From a virus: a stretch of 25,591 bases of DNA. The translations under genes were made by a program, and so were the position numbers. Shown here one piece after another: positions 1 through 7,369 of this stretch (positions within the stretch are counted from its first letter, which is position 1; every line of letters begins with the position of its first letter). The stretch lies in the IMG/VR virus record IMGVR_UViG_3300032309_001433, positions 1-25,591 of that record, one strand, 5' to 3'. Below the pieces are notes generated by a model that saw only the letters and a list, made by a program, of their open reading frames with translations, was not told the DNA's origin and searched no databases.

Positions 1-214
1 TACAAAGCTCTGAATCTCTAGCATCTTCATCCGCATTTCGCACCGCACCTACAACCAATTGTAAAACTTTGGCACTTACTAGATTAACAGTAGGGTCTAG
101 CATTTCAGCATGAGCCATATCTGTTTGAATACCCCAATCTTGTGGAAATAATTCTAACTCATTTTTAATTTTACTTACATCTAAACCAGTTTGTATGACA
201 CGAATGTTATCCAA
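1..214 (-). CDS. Unrecognised protein, N-terminal part (runs off window start)
   Basis: The frame is open from a TTG codon at 214 to the window edge, about 71 residues, beginning LDNIRVIQTGLDVSKIKNEL and including QDWGIQTD and VLQLVVGAVRNADED. There is no in-frame ATG before the middle of the fragment. The frame upstream of the TTG closes at a TAG about 30 bases away. I chose TTG because GGAGAG lies five bases upstream, inside the 3' end of the preceding GIY-YIG gene, whose stop codon overlaps this start. I do not recognise the family from this fragment. The start and its ribosome binding site sit inside the 207..227 copy of the direct repeat, so this gene may once have followed DNA polymerase directly. 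The reading frame is fairly sure; the function is unknown. Confidence 0.5.
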   Translation of the reverse strand, partial: MDNIRVIQTGLDVSKIKNELELFPQDWGIQTDMAHAEMLDPTVNLVSAKVLQLVVGAVRNADEDARDSELC

Positions 215-227
215 AGAAACTCTCCAA
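207..227 (-). repeat. Direct repeat copy B (3' end of GIY-YIG gene)
   Basis: These 21 bases match the end of the DNA polymerase gene at 809..829 with one mismatch. They encode LESFFG plus stop, and also carry GGAGAG and the TTG start of the next gene. The two copies are 602 bases apart and bracket the GIY-YIG gene. Confidence 0.8.
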
Positions 228-800
228 ACTTGGTGTTTCTTCTTCTATTTTTTCAAATCTTTTTTCTTTCATATTTTCTTCATGTTTTTTATTAGAAATA
301 AAAACTCTATTTTTTTTATCAGAAAAAGGCAACAATAAAGATTTACCTTGTGTGTCCCATTTCATAGTTCTAAAAGGAATAGTTAATCTTGATGCCTTTT
401 CATAGCTATCATAAATTTGAGCAACATGCCAATCATAAAAATAACAACGAGGATGTGTGGATATATCAAAAGTTATTTCTTCACCCCATAAGGTATTTCT
501 AACCAATGGTTTTCTTTTTGATTTGATTTTAAAAATGGTTTCTTCAGTAAAAAAGTTTTGAAATAATTTTTCATCATATTTAAACCATTCGCCACGCACA
601 TGTAAATGATGAAATTTATCATGGCAATATTTTTCTAAATTAAACGCATTTTCAACCGACTCACATTTAATATAATGTAAAACAATCAATTGATTAGGAT
701 TACCAGTTTGCAAACCAGATATCCTTTCATCTATATCGTTTGCTTTCCCAATTTTTATTGCACCAGATGTGTTATCTAATATAAAATAAACATAACTCAT
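207..800 (-). CDS. GIY-YIG nuclease-like protein (T5orf172/MUG113 type) with clamp-binding-like tail
   Basis: This 197-residue protein has a GIY-YIG superfamily domain of the T5orf172 kind at about residues 1-80. It shows YVYF at 3-6, IKIGKA at 15-20, candidate catalytic Arg26, the QTGNP stretch near 31-35, LEKYCHDKF with candidate metal-binding Glu56, and GEWF at 70-73. Family members are putative endonucleases, some of them mobile. The region from about 85 to 185 is unrecognised and lysine-rich. The last seven residues, SLESFFG, are identical to the tail of DNA polymerase next door, which in T4 gp43 (SLDFLFG) binds the gp45 clamp. I chose ATG 800, nine bases after the polymerase stop; a longer frame from a TTG at 863 would overlap the polymerase gene. 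Clamp recruitment and homing activity are inference. Confidence 0.72.
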   Translation of the reverse strand: MSYVYFILDNTSGAIKIGKANDIDERISGLQTGNPNQLIVLHYIKCESVENAFNLEKYCHDKFHHLHVRGEWFKYDEKLFQNFFTEETIFKIKSKRKPLVRNTLWGEEITFDISTHPRCYFYDWHVAQIYDSYEKASRLTIPFRTMKWDTQGKSLLLPFSDKKNRVFISNKKHEENMKEKRFEKIEEETPSLESFFG

Positions 801-808
801 AATATATT

Positions 809-829
809 TTATCCAAAAAAACTCTCCAA
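809..829 (-). repeat. Direct repeat copy A (3' end of DNA polymerase gene)
   Basis: This is the 21-base partner of 207..227, differing at one base (TTT versus TTC in the first Phe codon). It encodes the polymerase C-terminal LESFFG and stop. The preceding serine codons differ (TCG here, AGT in the other copy), so protein identity extends one residue beyond the DNA identity. Confidence 0.8.
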
Positions 830-3352
830 CGAATTCTGTTTCTCTGTTTTCCAACCCATACAATCTAACACAATACGAATTGGTTCAACAAAGGCCTTGT
901 CAAACTGTGTATCATAATCAATAAACTGTTGTATCTCAAACTCTTTTGGCAATCTTTGTGGAAAACTAATAACTGTATCTTTAATGGGATTAGGCATTTT
1001 AAGATAGATGAATTTCAGTTTCTCGCCTTCTTGTATAAGTGGATATTGTTTTTCTAGGCCAAGTTTTTTCAAATGAAAGTTATAAAGTATGGCACCTTTG
1101 ACATGAATTGGTGTGCCTTTCTTATACAAAGTAGCCGAATCGGAGTATTGAGAAATGCCATTACAACCTCTAGGTGAGGATATTTCTTCAACAGGCAGAT
1201 TCATAAATTCTATTTTGAAATCTTCAATAAATTTATGAACATCTTCTTCTGTGCCACGCATCATCAAATCTAAAACTTCTTTCATCTTCATACGAATCAC
1301 ACTAGGCGTAGATGACTTGACCATTTCTAGACCCATCACTTTAAGCTTTGGTTCTTTGTATGCAACGCCTTCATTGTTATATACATTCAATGCGTAACGC
1401 TTCTTGGCAGTCCATAAACCTTTGTCTGCCAACGCTTCACGCTTCATAATCATTTTTTGAGCATGAGCCCTAACATAGTTCGCCAAATCCAAATACGCTC
1501 TGTCAATAAACGGTTGAATCTTAGCCTCACAGACCTTGTCCATGAAGGCGATGATTTTTTGATTATCTCTACCCTCTTTCTCATACACCGAATTGACCAA
1601 TTCTCCAAGACGGAGATAAATGGAGTCAGTATCACTCGCAATAACATAATCGTTTCCTTCTGTTTTTAGAATATTGTTCATGTATTCATTCAGTTTGTTT
1701 TCAATCCAACGAATACTTAATTGACCGGCTTGTGTGACTGCCAATGCCTGTCGTAAATCATAGAAACGGAAGTATTGCGAACCTAAAGCGCCGTAAGCGG
1801 AGTTTAGAGAAACTTTTTTCGCAAGTTGTAGATTATTATATCGTGCTATTAATTTTTCTAATTCATATTTCTTAGTTTTATCCGTTTCAAGTTGATACTC
1901 TTGTTGTGCCTTAATCATTAAGTTCTTAAACTTTTTTCGGTCCTCATACATTTCTTCCATCATCTTAGGCAAAAAGCCTTGCCGTTCTGTGGTAAAAAAC
2001 TGGCCGTTTGGTGTCAAAGTAACACCACTAAGCTTAGAAGTATCAATTTTTTGATACAACATTTTTTCAACTGTTACACCTTCAGAGATAATGTCACGCA
2101 TCTCTTGTGTGTAGTTAGATGGTTCAATAATTGTTTCTGGTGAAATATTATATTGAATCAATAAGTGTGGGTATAGGCTGTTGAGGTCAAATGATGCAAC
2201 CCAATCATGCTTGCCAACTTGTGGTTCTTTTACATATGCACCTTCAAATGCCGATTCTTTAATTCTGTTCTCTTTTGGTGGAACAATAATCTTTTTGTCC
2301 ATCAAATAAGAATTGATTAGAGCATCCCACATTCTTGTTTGTGCAAATACATCTTCAAAGTTTGTTTTTGTATCGTATGCCAAAGTGGCAGCCAATTCAA
2401 TCAACTTTAACTTTTCTTCTAGTTCAACGATAATTTCAACATCTCTAATGTTGTATTCAATGAACTTTTGATAATTGTGTTTGTAGAGCTGATGTAAATT
2501 ATCATACTCAGAGTAATCTACTTTATTGGTGCCTAGCTCAACAGAACTAATGTGGTCTAGTTTATAGGACTCTTGTGATTTACCGCCTGGTGCATACCAA
2601 CGATACAACTCAATGTAATCTAAACAAGAAACACCAAAAATATCATATGCCACTTGTTTCTGGCCTTTGATAATCTTCTCTCGTTCAACAACTGAATTCC
2701 AAGGCGAAAGCTTTCTGGTCATATCAGGACCAAGAATCTTTTGCATACGATTGTGTAGATATGGAATATCAAAGAACTTAACATTCCAACCAGAAACAAT
2801 ATCTGGTGTGTTTTTCTCCCAATCGGTTAGAAAGGATTTGAGTAGTGTATATTCATCCTTACACTCAATATAGTCAACATCATCACGGGTATTGTTGAAT
2901 TTACCACATCCGTAAACGCTAAACCGCTTATTTAGTTTTTTTATAGCTATGGCGGTTACCGGTTCGCTGGCGGTGGCTGGGTCTGGGAAACCGTTTTCTG
3001 AACCCACCTCAATGTCAATGATAGCTATGTCTAGGTCATTGATGTCCCAATCCACAACACCCTTTTGGTTGTCGGCTATGAAAGCATACTCCAGACGAGT
3101 GTTGCCAAACATCTTAAAGTTTTGAACTTCTTCGTATCGGCGAATGAACTCTTTTGCTTCTTTGATTGAACCAAACATTTTAGGTTCTAATACATCGCCT
3201 TGCAGAGAACGCCATTCTGTTTTTTTGTTCGTAGGAAAATACAAAATCGGAGAGTATTCAATCTTTTGCTTGACTCTCCGACCGTTATTAATGCCTCGGT
3301 AAAGAATGTAATTACCAAAGCATAGAACATGTGTGTAGTATTTTTTATTCAT
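809..3352 (-). CDS. 43: Family B DNA polymerase, T4 gp43-like
   Basis: Replicative polymerase with 3'-5' exonuclease, 847 residues (T4 gp43 has 898). Exonuclease motifs are visible: Exo I IIDIEVGSE, Exo II NVKFFDIPYLHNR and Exo III YNIRDVEII. Polymerase motifs follow: SFDLNSLYPHL (motif A), KVSLNSAYGALGS (motif B), ASDTDSIYL (motif C, with the two catalytic aspartates) and TAKKRYALNVY. The C-terminus NSLESFFG aligns with the gp45-clamp-binding tail of T4 gp43 (ASLDFLFG). The only in-frame ATG that keeps the N-terminus is at 3352. No clear Shine-Dalgarno sequence precedes it; upstream is AT-rich and contains TGATATAAT. This fits RegA-type or weak translational control, but that is inference. 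Confidence 0.97.
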   Translation of the reverse strand: MNKKYYTHVLCFGNYILYRGINNGRRVKQKIEYSPILYFPTNKKTEWRSLQGDVLEPKMFGSIKEAKEFIRRYEEVQNFKMFGNTRLEYAFIADNQKGVVDWDINDLDIAIIDIEVGSENGFPDPATASEPVTAIAIKKLNKRFSVYGCGKFNNTRDDVDYIECKDEYTLLKSFLTDWEKNTPDIVSGWNVKFFDIPYLHNRMQKILGPDMTRKLSPWNSVVEREKIIKGQKQVAYDIFGVSCLDYIELYRWYAPGGKSQESYKLDHISSVELGTNKVDYSEYDNLHQLYKHNYQKFIEYNIRDVEIIVELEEKLKLIELAATLAYDTKTNFEDVFAQTRMWDALINSYLMDKKIIVPPKENRIKESAFEGAYVKEPQVGKHDWVASFDLNSLYPHLLIQYNISPETIIEPSNYTQEMRDIISEGVTVEKMLYQKIDTSKLSGVTLTPNGQFFTTERQGFLPKMMEEMYEDRKKFKNLMIKAQQEYQLETDKTKKYELEKLIARYNNLQLAKKVSLNSAYGALGSQYFRFYDLRQALAVTQAGQLSIRWIENKLNEYMNNILKTEGNDYVIASDTDSIYLRLGELVNSVYEKEGRDNQKIIAFMDKVCEAKIQPFIDRAYLDLANYVRAHAQKMIMKREALADKGLWTAKKRYALNVYNNEGVAYKEPKLKVMGLEMVKSSTPSVIRMKMKEVLDLMMRGTEEDVHKFIEDFKIEFMNLPVEEISSPRGCNGISQYSDSATLYKKGTPIHVKGAILYNFHLKKLGLEKQYPLIQEGEKLKFIYLKMPNPIKDTVISFPQRLPKEFEIQQFIDYDTQFDKAFVEPIRIVLDCMGWKTEKQNSLESFFG

Positions 3353-3358
3353 TCATAC

Positions 3359-3367
3359 ATTATATCA
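3359..3367 (-). promoter_or_regulatory. Possible extended -10 promoter element before gp43
   Basis: TGATATAAT is the same extended -10 word used by the strong promoters elsewhere in this window. Here no TTGACA-like -35 is present at 17 bp (CCTCAT instead). A start about seven bases downstream would fall at the polymerase ATG, implying a leaderless message. The element overlaps the stop codon of the upstream gene. Confidence 0.3.
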
Positions 3368-3697
3368 TACTTTTGGAATAAATGAGGCAATTTCAATATT
3401 ACTGCCAAAAACCTTGTTATATTGATTTTCTAGCTCACGGCTCGGTGTAGTTACACATAGAATATCTGCTTTAGATATTTCAATGCCTGTGTTGAATTCT
3501 TCGGCATAATCTAAGAAAGGAGCAAAGCCCATCATTGGTCCCTCTTTCGTTGGTTGAACAATTACTTGAACTGGCTTTTTCAATGTAACTATCGTTGCTG
3601 CTTTATCAGCCGTAGTTACGGGGCCGTCAGGCCATTCATTGTCAACATCTGCCATAACAGTTTGACTGGTTTTAAATGTAATTAATTTAACTGTCAT
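3365..3697 (-). CDS. Small phage protein, possibly Sm-like fold
   Basis: This 110-residue protein starts MTVKLITFKTSQTVMADV and has a central strand-rich stretch (TIVTLKKPVQVIVQP, then GPMMGFAPFLDY). It ends with ADILCVTTPSRELENQYNKVFG. The order of short beta strands with a KxPVQVI...GFAPF core recalls Sm/Lsm-like phage proteins that sit near replication genes, but I cannot confirm this. Residues 21-30 (EWPDGPVTTA) are encoded by a GC-rich stretch almost identical in DNA to part of the MoxR-like ATPase gene 8 kb away. It overlaps the upstream gene by ATGA and lies just before DNA polymerase. Confidence 0.6.
   Translation of the reverse strand: MTVKLITFKTSQTVMADVDNEWPDGPVTTADKAATIVTLKKPVQVIVQPTKEGPMMGFAPFLDYAEEFNTGIEISKADILCVTTPSRELENQYNKVFGSNIEIASFIPKV
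3607..3637 (-). repeat. 31-bp GC-rich repeat, copy 1
   Basis: On the plus strand the copy begins CAGCCGTAGTTACGGGGCCG. It matches 11567..11597 at 30 of 31 bases, and both copies are read in the same frame (EW-P/R-DGPVTTA). It contains the small palindrome CCGTA-AC-TACGG and is far more GC-rich than its surroundings. Confidence 0.85.
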
Positions 3698-3918
3698 AGT
3701 TTCACCTGTGTTTCTGCTGGCAATACACCAATTGTAACCCAGCGTTTTGGAAATAACATCTCACGGCCTTGGAAGTCCTTCATGTCGTGAGTTGGGTCTT
3801 GCATCCAACCAACAACTTCCACCATGTTATCAAAGTCCCGTAAAAACAAATCATATTTTTCGGCTCTTGGGAGTTTATGCTCTATTGCCAATTTCTTAGC
3901 GAGTTCACGAAAATTCAT
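3694..3918 (-). CDS. Uncharacterised 74-residue protein
   Basis: The protein begins MNFRELAKKLAIEHKLPRAE. Its N-terminal half is predicted helical and charged; the second half is GWMQDPTHDMKDFQGREMLFPKRW. No known domain, signal peptide or membrane segment is visible. Its ATG overlaps the stop of the 216-residue gene before it, and its stop overlaps the next start by ATGA. It therefore sits in the same transcript as the genes leading into DNA polymerase, and translational coupling is likely. Function unknown. Confidence 0.6.
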   Translation of the reverse strand: MNFRELAKKLAIEHKLPRAEKYDLFLRDFDNMVEVVGWMQDPTHDMKDFQGREMLFPKRWVTIGVLPAETQVKL

Positions 3919-4565
3919 TCTTTTCTTTCCTTAAAATCGTAGAAGAAATCATTATTATTCCTTACAGAATGTTTATTGTATTTCTCTACTGAATACAGCT
4001 TTGTTGCTATTTTAAAATCTGGCATTTTGAATTCAGGTACTGTCAGAGAAGCATCATAGAATAATGTTTTATTATTTGGTTGGGCAGCAAACTGTCCATT
4101 GTCCAACTTAATAAAATTATAACTCTTATGTTCTTCTACTGTTTCAGAAAATCCTGTATTCAAATAGCCAGGGTCGTTTTGGCAAAAATCCACGGTGAAC
4201 ATATACTCACCAAAATGCCACTTCCTATCTTTGTCTAAGAACTTGCATTTCAACATTCGCAAATTATCTTTTTCAATGACAGTAATATTATAACTCAAAG
4301 CGTCCCAAATTTGCAAGTAATCCAAAGGCAAGATTGCATCATTTAGTAATTCTTGCCTTGACACAAAGGCATGTAAAGGTAATTTATCATACAAGGCACC
4401 ATAATTAGGTAATAGTGCCTCAATACGAAACGCTTGTCCTTTAATACATTTGATTGTCATCCATATGCATGGTTCATATTCACCAAAACCTTTTTCAAAG
4501 TCATAGAGAAATTCTTTCTTAACAAAGCATTGGACTGGAGGTAAATTATGGACAAGAAACGCCAT
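3915..4565 (-). CDS. Uncharacterised 216-residue phage protein
   Basis: The protein is rich in aromatic and beta-strand-like segments (PCIWMTIKCIKGQAFRIEAL, then HFGEYMFTVDF and YNFIKLDNGQFAAQP). It has no signal peptide, membrane span or catalytic motif that I recognise. It starts at ATG 4565, whose first base is shared with the last base of the rubrerythrin stop codon (TAATG), so it is probably translationally coupled to that gene. The composition looks like a single globular beta-rich domain. It may be a phage-specific accessory replication or structural protein, but nothing in the sequence settles this. Confidence 0.62.
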   Translation of the reverse strand: MAFLVHNLPPVQCFVKKEFLYDFEKGFGEYEPCIWMTIKCIKGQAFRIEALLPNYGALYDKLPLHAFVSRQELLNDAILPLDYLQIWDALSYNITVIEKDNLRMLKCKFLDKDRKWHFGEYMFTVDFCQNDPGYLNTGFSETVEEHKSYNFIKLDNGQFAAQPNNKTLFYDASLTVPEFKMPDFKIATKLYSVEKYNKHSVRNNNDFFYDFKERKE

Positions 4566-5005
4566 TAGTTTTGTTCTGCTTTATGAGCCTCTAATGTTTT
4601 GCGGAACTTATTAGCATGTGAGCGCTCTGCTTTGGCCAATGTTTCAAACCAATCAGCAATCTCATCAAAGCCTTCATCTCGTGCCGTTTTGGCCATACCA
4701 GGATACATGTCGCTGTATTCGTGGGTTTCACCGTGAATAGCGGACTCTAATGCTTCTGCTACTGTAGCAGCTGATAGACCAGTACCTGGATCTCCTGCAC
4801 CACCAGTCAATAGATATTCCATGTGACCATGTGCGTGACCTGTTTCACCTTCAGCGGTGGAACGGAACACAGCGGCTACATCTGGTGCACCTGCTACATC
4901 AGCCATGTTTGCGAAATACAAATAACGGCGATTAGCCTGTGATTCACCTGCAAATGCTTCTTTCAATGCTGCTTCGGTACGAGTACCTTTTACTGTTTTT
5001 GCCAT
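4565..5005 (-). CDS. Rubrerythrin-like diiron protein
   Basis: This 146-residue ferritin-like four-helix protein has all expected diiron ligands: Glu21 (GES), Glu54-x-x-His57, Glu93-x-x-Glu96 and Glu127-x-x-His130. Rubrerythrins reduce hydrogen peroxide to water. The usual C-terminal rubredoxin domain is missing from this chain but is encoded separately, directly upstream at 5007..5153. The ribosome binding site AAGGAG lies inside the end of that rubredoxin gene. The gene is visibly richer in G and C (many GCT, GCA, GGT and GAT codons) than its neighbours, which suggests later acquisition from a cellular source. It is likely an auxiliary gene protecting host enzymes from oxidative stress during infection; that role is inference. 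Confidence 0.93.
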   Translation of the reverse strand: MAKTVKGTRTEAALKEAFAGESQANRRYLYFANMADVAGAPDVAAVFRSTAEGETGHAHGHMEYLLTGGAGDPGTGLSAATVAEALESAIHGETHEYSDMYPGMAKTARDEGFDEIADWFETLAKAERSHANKFRKTLEAHKAEQN

Positions 5006-5006
5006 A

Positions 5007-5153
5007 CTATTTCTCCTTAGTTACTGAATAATATTCTTCTTTAAAACAACCACATTCTGGACACATAAACAAGTCCGATAATTCTTCAAACTTGCCTTCT
5101 GTTGCCTCATCGTGAACATGGCCACAAACGGTACAAATATACTGCAATTCCAT
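5007..5153 (-). CDS. Rubredoxin-like small iron protein
   Basis: This 48-residue protein starts MELQYICTVCGHVHDEA and has two metal knuckles, C7-T-V-C10-G and C31-P-E-C34-G. That spacing and the KFEELSDLFMCPECG core match the rubredoxin fold, which binds one iron through four cysteines and passes electrons. The start is clear: AAAGGAG sits just before ATG 5153. The stop (TAG at 5007) is one base from the rubrerythrin ATG. The pair therefore looks like a rubrerythrin split into two genes, with rubredoxin as electron donor to the diiron protein. The usual WVCP before the second knuckle is FMCP here. Confidence 0.88.
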   Translation of the reverse strand: MELQYICTVCGHVHDEATEGKFEELSDLFMCPECGCFKEEYYSVTKEK

Positions 5154-5198
5154 ATTATCTCCTTTAATAGTTAAAAACTAATAATAATATGTATTCAT

Positions 5199-5227
5199 AG
5201 TTTAACTCAATTATGTGGTTTTGTCTA
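5199..5227 (-). promoter_or_regulatory. Possible promoter upstream of rubredoxin-rubrerythrin
   Basis: In the 114-base gap after the DUF4422-like gene, TAGACA and TAAACT are spaced 17 bp apart on the minus strand, followed by very AT-rich DNA up to AAAGGAG and the rubredoxin ATG. The match to the sigma70 consensus is weaker than at the other promoters in this window, so this is only a candidate. Confidence 0.3.
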
Positions 5228-5267
5228 ATGATATTTTTTTATCTCTATAATTTATTTTTTCAATACT

Positions 5268-6098
5268 CTAACCTAAAAATACTAAAGGCACTTCTGTTTT
5301 TTGCAATGAATTAGCAAAGATAAAGAACGGAACAAACCTCTCATTGAGAAAGCCAGGATATCTCCAAGGCAATGGCTCAGAAGTTGTCTGTATTGTTGGA
5401 TATACTTTTGAACAATGGTACCAAATGTATTCCATGATTTGAAAATACTCTCTTACTAAATTTTGATACAGGTCTTTACGCATGATGTAAACACCCTCAT
5501 AACTAATTGTATTATGACCAGGCGTTGTAAACCACGACATGTGTTTTTCATACAATGGATTCACTTGAACGATTGCTTGCTTAAATAAATTCCAATATTC
5601 TGGTGGTTGAGATTGAAGATACTGTTCTTCAATAGAAATATTAATGGTTCTAGCACGATTAATAATTACATCGGATGTTTCTAAGAGTTTAAGAGCCGCT
5701 TCTTTTTGTTCATCTGATGTGAGGTACTTAACCGATTCTTCATTTGCTGGCATTACAACTTTTTCATGTGGATTGTTTTCTGCATCCAAAATATAAAGAT
5801 AACGGCGATAAGAACCAACACCAACATACTGAGGCATCTCAAAGCTAAGATTTGCCACATACGAATCGGTTACTTGTTGACCAATTGCACGGAGAAATTC
5901 TTCTTCGGTCGCTTTAGAATAGTAATGTTTATATTTTAATATTTCACTATCAACTGTAACATTAATAAACGGGCCCTTTTCTGAAGGCGGATGCCATTCA
6001 TAAGCACCTGTGCCGCCAGCATAACACGCCTTTACCCAAGATGATTCAAAATTAAAAGGAAAATCTTTATGGAAATGAGTGTAAAAACGAATAGACAT
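5268..6098 (-). CDS. DUF4422-like glycosyltransferase
   Basis: This 276-residue protein has the arrangement of the DUF4422 family of exopolysaccharide/LPS glycosyltransferases: an N-terminal helical part, YVGVGSYRRYLYI at 91-103 (family form Y-x-G-x-x-x-YRRY), YEGVYIMRKDLY in the second half (family form N/G-x-x-IM-x-x-x-x-F), and YPGFLNERF near the C-terminus (family GFxxERL). No signal peptide or membrane span is seen. The ATG at 6098 overlaps the stop of the 58-residue gene (TAATG). With the second glycosyltransferase at 9602 and the sugar operon at the right end, it suggests phage modification of DNA, virion or host surface glycans. The family call is by pattern only. Confidence 0.5.
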   Translation of the reverse strand: MSIRFYTHFHKDFPFNFESSWVKACYAGGTGAYEWHPPSEKGPFINVTVDSEILKYKHYYSKATEEEFLRAIGQQVTDSYVANLSFEMPQYVGVGSYRRYLYILDAENNPHEKVVMPANEESVKYLTSDEQKEAALKLLETSDVIINRARTINISIEEQYLQSQPPEYWNLFKQAIVQVNPLYEKHMSWFTTPGHNTISYEGVYIMRKDLYQNLVREYFQIMEYIWYHCSKVYPTIQTTSEPLPWRYPGFLNERFVPFFIFANSLQKTEVPLVFLG

Positions 6099-6274
6099 TA
6101 TTCCACCTTTTGTGTTTCTTTTTTATTCTTTTCTGGTCTGAATGGAATTGAAGCTGAAAGTTCGGCTTCAATCATAGAGTTTTTGAAATGACCTCGTTTA
6201 AGTGGGTCAATGATTGTAGCAAGTTGCCTTTTGGACTCTTTGCTGAGTTTGAAATTTTTATCACGCTTTACCAT
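6098..6274 (-). CDS. Uncharacterised 58-residue basic protein
   Basis: Translation from ATG 6274 gives 58 residues beginning MVKRDKNFKLSKESKRQLAT and ending KNKKETQKVE. It is lysine-rich with a short central helix (KNSMIEAELSASI). There is no membrane span or known domain. It fills the gap between RegA and the DUF4422-like gene and its stop overlaps the next ATG (TAATG), which supports a real coupled gene. Confidence 0.6.
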   Translation of the reverse strand: MVKRDKNFKLSKESKRQLATIIDPLKRGHFKNSMIEAELSASIPFRPEKNKKETQKVE

Positions 6275-6295
6275 AATATATCTTTATAATGTTAG

Positions 6296-6700
6296 TTAAT
6301 ATTCATTAGGTTTTTTACCTATATTGTATTTTGCAATTAAATCCCACTCATCTTTTTCCTTAAAAGAAATAATCTTTATTTGATGTAGTGGTGCAATATT
6401 ATCTTCAATCAATTTGTAGTTTAATATTTTTACCAGACCCCATTCTTCTAGTAAATTTGCAATAGCATTTCTACGCTGTATATCGTTCTCAGAAATATTA
6501 GATGGTTTGCCATCTAATGCAAATAGTTCCTTAAAATGAACGATGTAATACTTGCCTTGTTTATGTAAAATGTGGCAAGATTGGTATAATACTTTTTCTT
6601 TGCGTGAAGAAACGCCAATGCGAGTTAAGGTTTCACGCACCTTTAAAAAATCGTCTTGTTCATTAAGGCTAACCTCAATGAACTGAGTCAAGTCAACCAT
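6296..6700 (-). CDS. regA: RegA translational repressor
   Basis: This 134-residue protein (T4 RegA has 122) aligns along its length with T4 RegA: DDFLKVRETLTRIG, KVLYQSCHILHKQGKYYIVH, a conserved LLEEWGLV segment and a C-terminal IISFKEKDEWDLIAKYNIG. RegA binds AU-rich translation start regions of early phage mRNAs and blocks ribosomes. It follows gp62 after a single base, with AAGGAAG of the gp62 end serving as ribosome binding site, the same 45-44-62-regA order as in T4. Several starts in this window, notably gp43, lack strong ribosome binding sites and could be targets; that is inference. Confidence 0.97.
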   Translation of the reverse strand: MVDLTQFIEVSLNEQDDFLKVRETLTRIGVSSRKEKVLYQSCHILHKQGKYYIVHFKELFALDGKPSNISENDIQRRNAIANLLEEWGLVKILNYKLIEDNIAPLHQIKIISFKEKDEWDLIAKYNIGKKPNEY

Positions 6701-6701
6701 C

Positions 6702-7085
6702 TCACTTCCTTAATCCACCGGTATCGGTTTGTTCTTTTAATTTTTGGATTTGTTCTTTGCTTAATAAGCGGAGAGCCTCACGGGCTTTAGAATCTGAGAA
6801 ACCATAGATTGTCTTTATACATTCTAAATCATCATTTTTTTCAGATTTTATCCACTTCGCAAAAGGTCGTTTCTGTGACCTCACCGTATTTAGTAAAAAG
6901 TCATTTTGAAGCTTTTTATCTAAGTGGTGGCGGCGATTGACTTCGTTAGCAAAAAACACACAGTCCTGATGGTAAGAAAGGCTGCGGTTTACGATAAAAG
7001 GTACATATTCCTTCTCAGTTAATTCATCAACAATAAGTTGCTTCTTGCCTTGTAGTATTTCTTTTACATAATCAAATGGGCTCAT
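6702..7085 (-). CDS. 62: Clamp loader small subunit gp62
   Basis: This 127-residue protein begins MSPFDYVKEILQGKKQLIVD and continues with YVPFIVNRSLSYHQDCVFFANEVNR split across its centre, a pattern typical of T4 gp62 (NRSLSYH and the following helix). It is shorter than T4 gp62 (187 residues), as in marine T4-like phages. With gp44 it loads the gp45 clamp onto primer-template DNA. The position between gp44 and regA supports the call. Its start overlaps the stop of the small membrane protein gene by ATGA. Confidence 0.9.
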   Translation of the reverse strand: MSPFDYVKEILQGKKQLIVDELTEKEYVPFIVNRSLSYHQDCVFFANEVNRRHHLDKKLQNDFLLNTVRSQKRPFAKWIKSEKNDDLECIKTIYGFSDSKAREALRLLSKEQIQKLKEQTDTGGLRK

Positions 7086-7369
7086 GTCAACATCCTAATC
7101 AGTCCGACTGTATCAATGGTGACGAGAAGCAAATAATTAGCAAGCATACCAAATGATTTACGAGTATAGGAAGCCCAACCATACATAGCGCAACCGGCAA
7201 TCCAAATAGGGTATAAGATAAGAAGTGGGGGGTTGGGAACGGTGAGAGCCATAGTGATACTGCAACCAATGCTAATAGCCCAAGCAACGAGTTCAACCAC
7301 AAACCGTATTCTATTACTTTTCCAGTCATCTTTTATCCATTCAAATAGATTATAGAATAAATCATTCAT
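7082..7369 (-). CDS. Small multi-span membrane protein
   Basis: This 95-residue protein starts at ATG 7369; a TTG one codon earlier is possible but lies inside the gp44 end. A charged N-terminus (FEWIKDDWKSNRIR) is followed by three hydrophobic stretches at about residues 22-44, 46-66 and 72-92, with a short positive segment (YTRKS) between the last two. It has no signal peptidase site or known domain. It lies between gp44 and gp62 with TGATG and ATGA overlaps, so it is co-translated with the clamp loader genes. It may anchor replication or alter the inner membrane; nothing shows which. Confidence 0.7.
   Translation of the reverse strand: MNDLFYNLFEWIKDDWKSNRIRFVVELVAWAISIGCSITMALTVPNPPLLILYPIWIAGCAMYGWASYTRKSFGMLANYLLLVTIDTVGLIRMLT

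Noticed and set aside
801-863. Upstream extension of the GIY-YIG gene from a TTG at 863
   Set aside because: The extra 21 residues come from the DNA polymerase 3' end read in another frame; the conserved domain starts at the ATG at 800.
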